Shown here one piece after another: positions 51,336-61,446 of a stretch of DNA of 64,000 bases (position 1 is its first letter; every line of letters starts with the position of its first letter). This DNA is from Cruorifilaria tuberocauda (lineage: Eukaryota > Nematoda > Chromadorea > Rhabditida > Onchocercidae), in the NCBI GenBank assembly GCA_013365365.1, contig JABVXU010000131.1, positions 1 through 64,000 of the forward strand, written 5' to 3'. The position numbers and the translations under genes are program-made. The notes under the pieces were generated by a model. The model saw nothing but the letters and a program-made list of their open reading frames with translations. It searched no databases and was not told the DNA's origin.

Positions 51336-54300
51336 ATGTTGCGACGTGCCATATCTACTTACAGTCGTATGCTGCTGAATCAGGTTTGATTTTTCTTACT
51401 TTATTATTATTATCCTGTCTGATTTATAGTTTCGAAAAGACACTTAGAAGGATAATATGAACTATGTGGTTACAAAATTTCCAGACAATTATGTACCGGA
51501 TTTTGACATAATGGCGCATTAAGTTCTGAGAAAAACATTTTGTCTTTTCCACTTTATGATCTTTCTTTCTTAGATTTTACTGGTAGAAGAAGTATAAGCA
51601 ACAACAAAGATGTTGCATGAAATTAGTAGTTCTTTATCTTTATGAACAATCATAATTTCAAAAAAGGAGATTCATTTAAAATTTTCAACAATTTCTATGC
51701 TTTCTGTTATTTATTTTATATGAAAACCGTATATGTTTTTTTGTGTTTCTCTTTCATATTTCAGAAATGAAGGTCCTTCCGCTTATCCATTACTTTCATA
51801 TCTTCACTTCTACAATTGATGAAATAAGTGGAATTAGAGCTAACCTGTAGCAAATCTGCTGTTAGCTACTGATCTACGTCATATACCCAAATCAACTAAA
51901 AAAAGCATATATAGAGGGGTTTGAGTGATTCTTATAGTGTTTTCAGTCAAATGGTAAAAGATTATTGCTCAAAAATCTACATACTACACAATGCCAAGGA
52001 TATTTTGCTGTTCCAAATTTACTAATTCAACAAAACTGGTCTTTGTATTGCTTTCATTTCGTTGGACAATTGCATACGAGCCAGTCATGTCGTTCGTTTT
52101 TTGCAGATTTAACTGAAATCAAATTTGTGAAGAGATTAGTGAAGGTGGTTGTTGTGTATAAAAGTGTCTGATAAAATTTTTTTTTTTGCTTTTGTTTCTC
52201 TAATAGTTTTATAAATTTGGTATTTTAATTAATCAGTTGGATTCCAGATGTTGATATCATAGAAGTGGAAGGACCTGCTTTTGCCGAATCGATCTCAGAA
52301 GGGGATATAAGATGGTTGAAACGTCAGTTATCAAATAAGAAAGAATTTGTTTTTGTTTTCTTATTAATGTATTTCTATTTTGTCACTTCCTCATGCAGAG
52401 GAATATTATAAATTTCAACTTTTGGACCCTTAAATAGTTATCGATTTTGAAATAATTTCTAGAACATTTGTTTCAGAAAAGGGTGATTTTGTCAGTCGAG
52501 ATGATTTGGTTGCTGAAATAGAGACTGATAAGGTTAATTCCTCTATTTTTAGGTTTTATCCGAAACACAAATATGATACTATAGCTAGACAATGAGTTTT
52601 TAACTAATTATTTGATGTTTTTTAGACAACTGTAGAAGTGCCAGCCTCAGAGTCGGGAACAATAGTAGAACTTTTAGTAGAAGATGGTGGTCGAGTAACT
52701 GCCCATCAGAAACTGTATAAATTGGAAATTGGAGGTGGTAAGCCGTATTCATTTTAGAAGACTATGGTCGCTTTTCTTTCAAAAATTCTATTACTTCGAC
52801 GTGGAGATTACCTAATTTCTTTCTTTGAATACTTTAAATTTTGCTAAGTTCATGGGATGGGAATTATAGATTTTCGACACTTAAAAACTACTGTTTATAC
52901 ATCAATTATGATGAATATGGGAATGTGAATGAATATGGGACGGTCATCTCGATTACAAAATAATTATATTTTCAGAAGCACCTGCTAAGAGTGAACAAGA
53001 AACTAAGAAACCGGTGGAGGAGAAAATCTCTTCATGTTCACATTCTTCACCAATGCCGAAGTTAGAGTCGGTACAGACATCATCACCAACATCACCTAGT
53101 TTAGGTGGTGAGAGACCGTATTTAATATATTTGCGGCGGAATTAGTGTTAATTTATAGAATTATTCGAAAAAGAATTTCAGAAACACATGACTGCTTGAA
53201 ATGAGATTTCAGATAGATATCTGAGATTTGTTTCAGAAAAGCCAATTACTCCCCCATCTTCAGCGAAAATTGAAACTTCATCGTTTCCATCACCTTCCCA
53301 GTCTAAGCCGGAACTTCCTACAGAGAAAATTTCATCAGCTACTGATCGAAATCTCTTTACCGGTTCAAGAAATGAAACACGTGTGAAAATGAACCGAATG
53401 CGTTTAAGAATAGCACAACGATTAAAAGATGCTCAGAATACTTATGCCATGCTTACAACTTTCAATGAAGTAGATATGAGGTATTCTTGTTTCTTTTTAT
53501 TTATTTTTTAAATATTTTCTAATCAGTTTCTTATTAAATGATTTATCGATGTATTGTAATCTGGATTGAAGTCATTTATGAATGATGAAAAAGATCAGAA
53601 TTAAGTAAAAAAAAAGTAAGTTATTAACTTGGGAAAGTATCCGCTTATGGCATTATTTAAGAGACCTAGAGAATCATCTTGAGAGAGTTATAATCTGAGA
53701 GTGATTTATTGAACCAAATTTTAAAATTTGAATTAGCAAAAGACACTTTCAGTAGTGTATTGGAAATGAGAAAACGCTATCAAAAAGAATTCATCGCAAA
53801 ATATGGAATTAAAATTGGACTCATGTCGCCATTTATTCGAGCATCTGCTTATGCGCTGCAAGAATTTCCCACTGTTAATGCTGGTGATTTCTTTATATTT
53901 GAGGTTTTGGGAATTCATGTTAAATCAATTAGTTGTACTTAAATATTTAAAATTTATTCTAATTGTGTAAATTTTTGTTTCCTTCTTATTCAAATCATGT
54001 CATTATTCTTTTTAATCCATCTTATTTACGAATTTTTGCAAAAGGAGAACTTCGTTCAGTGAAATCGTTAGCAATTATGATTGTTTTAGTAATCGAAGAA
54101 GGCGAAATATTGTATCGGCATTATATTGATGTGTCAGTTGCAGTCGCTACACCAAAAGGTCTGGTAGTGCCAGTATTACGTAATGTTGAAACGATGGATT
54201 ATGCAACCATTGAAAAGACACTGAATGAATATGCAATTAAAGTACTTTCTATTTTTTATGATCTTTTAGTATTTTAAAAATCATTACTGTAAGTTATTCC

Positions 54301-55041
54301 CGTAGTTTTTTTCATCTCTCTCATTATTTGTAGATACATAGGTGTTAATCTTAATTTTAATAGAAAATGAAAGGGAAAGTTTTTAATTTTCTTTGATGTT
54401 TATCTCACATTGTTCAACATGAACTTGGTTTAACTACCACACATTCTTCTTTTTTGCTTTAGGTGGAATCAGTGATTGAAGTAGGAAATAGGAATGATGT
54501 AAAGGGAGAACAGAAAGGTAGAAGTAGGAAGAGATTGAATTTTGACCTGATGATAAACATTTTTGAAATCCAATTCACAAATAATTTGTCGAATTAAACA
54601 TTTAATTTTATGCTCGAGACGGCAAACTTGCAATCGAAGATATGGAAGGTGGAACATTTACAATCAGCAATGGTGGCGTTTTTGGTTCAGTGTCTGGAAC
54701 ACCAATTATTAATCCACCACAATCAGCAATTCTCGGGATGCATGGCGTCTTTGACCGACCGGTGGCAATAGATGGCAAGGTCGAAATACGTCCAATGATG
54801 ACAATAGCACTGACATATGATCATAGGTAACTTTTGTTTCCAAGCAAGATTAATTTATAATAATATTTCATTTAATCTGAAGTTAAAATGTTTTTGGTTT
54901 AGCCAGCAAAATAATTATTTTGCAAGCATTTCTTTATATTTCACTTATTTTAGGTTAATTGATGGCCGTGAAGCAGTTACTTTCTTGAGAAAGATTAAAA
55001 CTTCAGTTGAAGATCCACGAACCATTTTGCTAAATTTGTAA
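51336..55041 (+). CDS. dlst-1: Dihydrolipoyl succinyltransferase, E2 of 2-oxoglutarate dehydrogenase
   Basis: Twelve exons in phase, 481 residues: 51336-51383, 51947-52091, 52248-52322, 52477-52532, 52626-52737, 52976-53107, 53237-53480, 53753-53883, 54090-54241, 54463-54517, 54619-54826, 54954-55041. Mitochondrial matrix, TCA cycle: transfers succinyl from E1 to CoA. The basic, Ser-rich start ([16 protein letters not shown]) fits a transit peptide. The lipoyl domain has [16 protein letters not shown] and the lipoylation motif ETDK (Lys108). A Pro/Ser/Lys linker follows; no peripheral-subunit-binding domain is visible, as in animal DLST. The catalytic domain starts at [26 protein letters not shown] and YDHRLIDG (His452, Asp456) are conserved. 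Two weak spots: exon 2's GTTCGT donor is inferred, and exon 10 (54463-54517) is an 18-residue insertion absent from the family but needed for phase. AG at 51313-51314 precedes the ATG. Confidence 0.9.
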
Positions 55042-56240
55042 AACTTGTTAGGCTAATCTAATGTCTTATTTATTAAAATCAGGGTTTTTTAAAAAATATA
55101 AATACATGGAATATAAAATTCTAGGTTTGATTACTGTACAACTGGCCGTAGTATCTTATTGTATCTTTTGCATTAGTTATAACACTTAAAATTTTTCTTA
55201 ATTGGAAGCCTTAAATATCGAGAAATTTTTTAGTACCTTTCTGGTGTTTAAATTTCCCAAAAGTATAAAGAACTTGGGATGTTGAAGTTTTTAGTAATGT
55301 TCAAAAATGTGTGCTTAATGCTTCCAATGATATTAAAGCGCTGTAAACATTTAATTTATATGCTTTAAAACAAATGAATTTTGCTGTATACCATCATTTC
55401 AGCTTTCGTTTTTTGTTCTTTAAACTTCTCTTTATCTTTATCTTGAAGTGATATTTAACTACTAATAACGACTTATTATCTCAGTTCTGATTGATTGGAA
55501 TTCGCTTTCTGATTATCTGATTATAATAAGTAATCATTTCAAAGTCAATTATAAAACTTTGTAATATGAAGCTGTGGCTAATAAGTCGTTATTATTAATA
55601 AAGTATTACCTCCGGTTATGTCGTTCTTTGTTTTTGGTTAATTGCATTTTCTCTTTTTAATTAATTTTCGCAAAAGTTAATATGGGAATTCTATGTTTTA
55701 CAACATAAGTTAACATTAGTTCCAAAAATTTCGTTGAAATTGTAAAGCATCCAGTTCACATTTGGTTCTCGGGCTTTAAAATGCATCATTTTAAGAGTTT
55801 TTGAAAACTCAAGTTTTTGCGATAACGATAATACGAGTCAGTTAACGTGATTGAAATGAACAGAATAAATGTAAAGCATGGTCAAGGTGAACTGTAATTT
55901 TGAATATGTCTTTTTTTCCATCTTCCTATTTGCCATGATTTCGGTGAAGTGAACTTCAGATGGACAACATTTGTTGCTGGAAAGAAATCATATGGCAAAG
56001 CTGAGTTTATATTGCAATGCACGGAGAGTTTTAAATCATCAATGTTTCCGTCTAGAAGCTGTAACAAGAAACTTGAGATTTAACATGTGGGTGAAGCGGT
56101 GGATACGTAGCTTCCATGCTTTCGTTTTTCAACACTGGGAAGAAGCTCCTATAGCTGGTAGTTATGTTCGTAGATTTAAAGTTAGTTGCAGGAAGTTTGG
56201 GGATTACCTTTGCTGGTTTTTTTCAGCTTATTCTTACTAA
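55042..56240. other. Intergenic region, DLST to TREX-like gene
   Basis: It contains an inverted-repeat element (55464-55593) and an 89-codon frame (55971-56240) whose TAA directly abuts the next ATG. A strong trans-splice-type acceptor (GGTTTTTTTCAG, ending 56226) lies inside that frame, so it would be removed from a trans-spliced mRNA. I see no conserved protein in it. Confidence 0.5.
55464..55593. repeat. 130-base inverted-repeat (MITE-like or hairpin) element
   Basis: AATAACGACTTATTA (55464-55478) and its perfect reverse complement (55579-55593) enclose about 100 bases. The outermost flanks extend the pairing with one mismatch. A smaller internal stem CAAAGT/ACTTTG is also present. No coding capacity. 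Confidence 0.6.
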
Positions 56241-59200
56241 ATGGCTGTTAGTGCGGATCATAAATTGGGTCTCATACAATCATTCGTTTTTCTGGATGTA
56301 GAGGCCAGCGGCCTTTTTCCAATCGAAGCAATGAATCCATTAGATGATCCACCGGTTCCAGGCAGTCAAAGGGATTTGTCTCAAATGTTACTCAACTACA
56401 TTAGACTTAGTAAATTTATACTTCATTTATACTGACTATTTAATTGGAATGTTCAAGATTTTTGGAGCTAATCAGTTAGAATTCATCTAGTTAGAGTCAT
56501 CTTAATAAATTCTGAATATGATATAAACTTCATCCATTTATGCTTCCTATTCTTTCTTTATATAACCAACAATTTTCATTAGTTTTATGGTTTCAGCTCA
56601 TTCCAATCAAGCCCCTCACATTATGGAAATCAGTCTTATTTCGGCTACGAGAAAAGCAGTTTTATCCGGGATTCGAAAGATGGATCAATGGATGAATAGT
56701 GAAACTGATGATGAAGTATCACGTTCCAGATTAAGTTCCAGGTCCAGTAGTTTCCGAATTCCATTCAATGTCTACTCCGCGCAGGTTCTGTTCTCCATGT
56801 TATACATTCATTTTATCTTAAAATCTTAGACAGATTTTTGTAATACTATAATTTTTTGTCGATATATCAGATAAAAGTGGATCGGATTGCAACTGCTGAG
56901 AAGTATTATTGGATAATACATAGTAGGTTTTAATGGATTAAACTAGAAATATTTTAATTAAATTGTATTAGTGTTATGTTTTACAGGTAAAACCGAAAAT
57001 GAGCCAAAAAGAGTGGGCAGAGTACGAAAAAGGGCGACTCCGTTACAGCGGTAATTTGCATACTTTAAGCTTTTTTGTTGTCATTTCGCTTCTCTTCACT
57101 TGGAACATACTTTTTAAGTGAAAATTTGTCCGGTTGAATAAATCTTCCACAGACAAAGAAAAGGGTTTATTGTTAAGAAATAGCAGAAATGTTTTTTCAA
57201 CAGATGAATATTTCTTCTTAATTTATTGACGATTCAAAGAATTGATTATTCGGTTATTCTAATTGGTTGGGATTTGAGTGTTGGAACAGATTATTCTAGG
57301 GATGGTGATATTTTTTGTTGGAGGAAGAGAAGCTGTTAACCCTGTCAGTTATGAGGCTGAACTAATCTGTTTGATTGCCGAGTATAGATAGCAGCATATG
57401 TATACATTGGACAGTAAACATTGAACAATAAACATTGATAAGCCTATGGTATATCATGTATATATACAATAAATAAAGTTACAAGCGTACAGCTGACAAA
57501 TTGATTACCGTATAGCATGAAGAGTATGAGCAGATGGGGAAAAGGAGAATTAGTTGGTGTTAATATTTGTTGACATTTAGGGGCATTTTATCAAAAGAGA
57601 GAAGACATATTGTAATATTAAGAGTTTCTACATTATAAATTGATAAAAATATTTTATAATTCTAACATTTTAATATTATAAAATAATTTGGATTTTCTGA
57701 CACTTTGTGGCAATTGATCTTTTCACCGTTATAAAAATTGATTATGCTATTTTCACTTTTCCCATTTTTAGTTTTTTTTCCAATTAATTAATCGTTTTTA
57801 GTTTTTGTTTACTCTCGGGAAGACTTGGAAGACAAAAATGATTTTCTTACGGAATGGAAAGGAATAAAACTTTTTTTGGAACAAACGCGGAAGCCAGTTT
57901 GCATAATTGCTCACAATGGACTGAGGTTTTATTTCTTCCCTACCATTTTACTAGTATTTCTGTAATACATTATACGTTTATTATTTAAACTCGGGAACCA
58001 TTTTTTCCTAATTTTTAAGGTTTGATTTTCGTTTATTGCATGCAGAATTTGAACGAAATGGCCTTCTGAGTATCAACCCTATTCCTGATCAGGTACCACT
58101 TTTTCTTTTTGTTGAGAATCCTTAATGTCAATTATCCACCAAAAATTGCTTATTTGGTACAGGATCTAAAATAATGAATTTGATAATCCGTTTCCATTCT
58201 GTTTTGTTCAATTCTTTCTGAAGCCAAAAAAAAAGATTTTTTTACTTTGCTGTACGAGCACTTTGTTTTGTAGGTTTACTTTGTAGATTCCTATCTCATG
58301 TTTCTGGATCTGGAGAAAAAGTTGCACGATGAATTGCGGACTGCAGTGCAATTATTAGATTGGAGTCGCTGTATGCTATCTAATGCTTACTTGTTTTAAC
58401 AGATCTTTTTCACAAACAAATTGGAACAAAAAGAGTTTATTTCTTGAAATATTCTACCTTTACTTTCATTAATATTATGATTTTGCAGCGTATCGAATAA
58501 TTTTGTATTACAGTATCTGCGCAGATAAAAAATGAAAGCCCACCGTTATCACCACAGAAAATGTCGTCGTGTTTAGTAAGTGCAAATTCGCAAACTCATA
58601 CGGACATTATTTTTAAAGCATTAGATACATCCGAGGAGCAGGACGTCTCTACAGTGGCTAAAAGTGATATCTCGACCATCCCTGAGAAATCACCAGATAC
58701 CACATTTGTCGTTCCAGTTGAATGTACAACTAAAAGCCAGCCGAAAAGGTTTGTTGAATTAATTGTACACAATATTGATTTCACTTTTCTAATTTCTATT
58801 TCTATACTTTAAACTTTCTATACTTCCTATACTTTAAACTCGAGATTTTAATTTAGAGAAGTTGTATATTTTCCATCATATCTTAGGTAATATTAGTGAT
58901 GTAGTACTAATGATATAACTTGAGGAATCAGTAGTTTGCAAATTACAGTATGATTTACTTCAGACCTGCTAGACGATGTCTTTTTACTCAAACACCGGAT
59001 GATCATCCGTTAAACTTTATCCGTACAACGAAATGGTCACCAGCTAAAAAGAAGCGCGTTCGACCAAATCTTTTTAAGTATGTTATCTATGTCGTTTGAG
59101 ATCCATATTGAAATATCTGATTACAGTTTATAAGTTTATAAGCAAAATATGCTGAAAATTGAAGATCTTGGTCAATTAAATAATTTTCCGACATAAACTT

Positions 59201-59891
59201 TTCGAATTTATGAACACTTCTCAGATTAAAACCGTGTTATCCTCATTCTTTTTCCGTATATTTTAGCTTGGCTTACTTTTAGACGTTCCAATGAAGGTGA
59301 TTGGGTGTTCAATAATCATTTTTCGGCTGCTTATTTCCATGAGAAAGGTGCCTTCAAATTGGAATCCATGTATAAACAGGTTATTCCGTTAATAAAATTC
59401 ATGCTTATAATTTTTAAAATATGAAGACTTTAAAAAGCATTCGAATTTCCAATGCAATCCTTTGATATATCTTGTACATATATGTTTTGTACGTTAGATT
59501 ATTGTATATGATGATAATTATAGACAAAAATATCGATCAAATCTTTTTATTTATTTTTCCGACTAAGTGATCTCTCGATAGGTCCAACTACCTAGTCCTG
59601 TTGGTTTAAGTTTTCAACGATGTTTTTATCCTAGCTATTGTCGCTTACGCTGAAGCAGATTCAGAATGAGATGAAAGATAGTTTTCCATGGGGGGAAGCA
59701 CTCTTTCAATTATATTGCTCTAAATTTATTTAATTCAGAATCTAGCGTTCATGTTTTTTCAGTTATTAAATGGCGATTACGATGCCCATTTTGCTAGAGA
59801 TGATTGCGAAGCTTTGTCAAAAATTTGTATAGCCTATGGCGAAGAATTTGTAGAATATGTGGATAAGCATGCTGTTAAATTTCCATTTTAA
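56241..59891 (+). CDS. TREX: TREX-family DEDDh 3'-5' exonuclease with large insertion
   Basis: Ten exons in phase, 429 residues: 56241-56409, 56597-56784, 56987-57050, 57802-57925, 58020-58092, 58274-58370, 58514-58748, 58964-59077, 59283-59379, 59763-59891. The start follows an in-frame TAA and lies 14 bases after TTTTTTTCAG. The three exonuclease motifs are intact: FLDVEASG (Asp19, Glu21), IIAHNGLRFDF (Asp184) and HFARDD (His396, Asp401, same H-x4-D spacing as TREX1). CIIAHNGLRFDFRLLHAEF and FVDSYLMFLDLEK match TREX1/TREX2, not ERI-1 or polymerase proofreading domains. It should degrade DNA 3' ends. Compared with mammalian TREX there is a Pro/Asp-rich insertion after ExoI and a Ser/Thr-rich plus basic insertion (KKKRVRP) of over 100 residues in exons 7-8. 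No C-terminal membrane anchor is seen; the protein ends shortly after motif III, as in TREX2. Confidence 0.85.
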
Positions 59892-61446
59892 GAAGAAATA
59901 TTTTGCTAATCAGTGAGATATGATTGGTAATTTTTTTCAAAAACTTTACACATTATATGAAAAAATGTTAATATTTTTTCGATACTGAAAAGTTGAGGAG
60001 ACAAAAGTTACAATGAATACATTGGAATTTTTTTATCAGTTGTATTTTCTTTATCCGTCGTTCATTTTATTTATTTGTCTGTAAATCAAAGATCCGACTT
60101 GAATCTTATTTGTTTCATGTGTTTAATTTGATATCAGAAAACAAAAAATTAGTGTTGTGAACTACGAATGCATGTCTGAGTGATTCTTGTAAATTGGTCT
60201 GCAATTGATATAAGATTTGAATTTCATTTCTTCTATTGTAGAATGACCATTTTTATTTCTTTCTACTCGTCATTTCTTGAAGAAAATTAAATTTTGGATA
60301 AAAACTCACTACTTGCTTTCCAGAAGAATTGTTCATGGAAGTAGGAATTGGAAGTAATATAAAAAGAACTGTGTTTATTTTCATTACTATTCATTCCAGA
60401 GATCATATTGTACATACCTTCAAGTTTGATAGTTTTTCATTTTTAGCTGATAGTGACAGTTTTTCAAAATATTTGTTGGTTCACCGTGGAAATCAATTTT
60501 TTACATTATTTTATATCTGTATTTAATTGTCTGCATTAGGATCAAATTTAAGCTTTCTTTTGCAAGATTAATATTTAAAACAATTATTTCAAAGGTAACA
60601 AATCGAAGGAGATATGTCAATTTATACAATATCATACTATATCCAATGTGATAATTATTGAAATTGTTAAAAAGAGAATGATTAATATGTCATGGAACAA
60701 CTTATTTCTTCACGAAGCATGCACTGTATCTGTAGTGCAAAAAATTGTCAATTACAAAAACAGTTACTAGATACTACATGGTAATTGAAAATATCGCAGC
60801 CATCATAGGAAGGAAAGTAAATATCAAAGGATAAAAGGATAAATAATTGTCAGCACTTTGTGAGGGATCGAGAAATTAAGCAAGTTTCTTTTTATTCCAT
60901 CCTACAAATCAGAAATTTTTCGTTGTTGGGTAATTTATCAATCGAGCGAAAAGAGATGTATTTTCGATCACTTTCTATAAGTCGGTAAGATTCTTTAGTA
61001 GAAATTTAAAATTTTCCTATTGATTTCGAAATCCTCGGTTATTTGCTCCAGTTTGAAAATGTTCAATTATTAAAACAGAGATCTTAACTTTAGTCGAGAA
61101 AATATAGATGAGTAAAGGTCACTGATATATACTTAAAATAAGAAATTAGATATGAAAGATAATTTGATAATCATCAATCTACATCGTTACTTCCCCTCAA
61201 TTTCATCCTTAGCTATTGATTCTAACTGTGTCATATTGAATGACAGCTAAAGAGATTGTATTTCTAATTTTGTCCGTTCGAAGGCTATGTACTCTTTTTG
61301 TGCTTTTTAAACTCTTAAAGTTCGTAGAATCTAAAAATTTTCTCATTCATCTTTCATTACTGATCGATTGATCGGTTTTTCTATTATACACTTATCCATT
61401 CATTTCATCATTATCATTTTAGATGATGTGGCTGATATGATACAGT
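59892..61446. other. Intergenic region, TREX-like gene to BRMS1-like gene
   Basis: AT-rich spacer with no supported exon on either strand; a 65-codon frame at 60329-60526 is not family-like. An acceptor-like TATCATTTTAG ends at 61422, 24 bases before the proposed first ATG of the next gene. Confidence 0.5.

Noticed and set aside
54469..54657. Minus-strand frame over the DLST extra exon
   Set aside because: Opposite-strand shadow; no conserved sequence.
56873..56932. Possible extra TREX exon after ATATATCAG
   Set aside because: No donor keeps the phase with the next exon; direct joining of 56784 to 56987 is in phase and fits the family.
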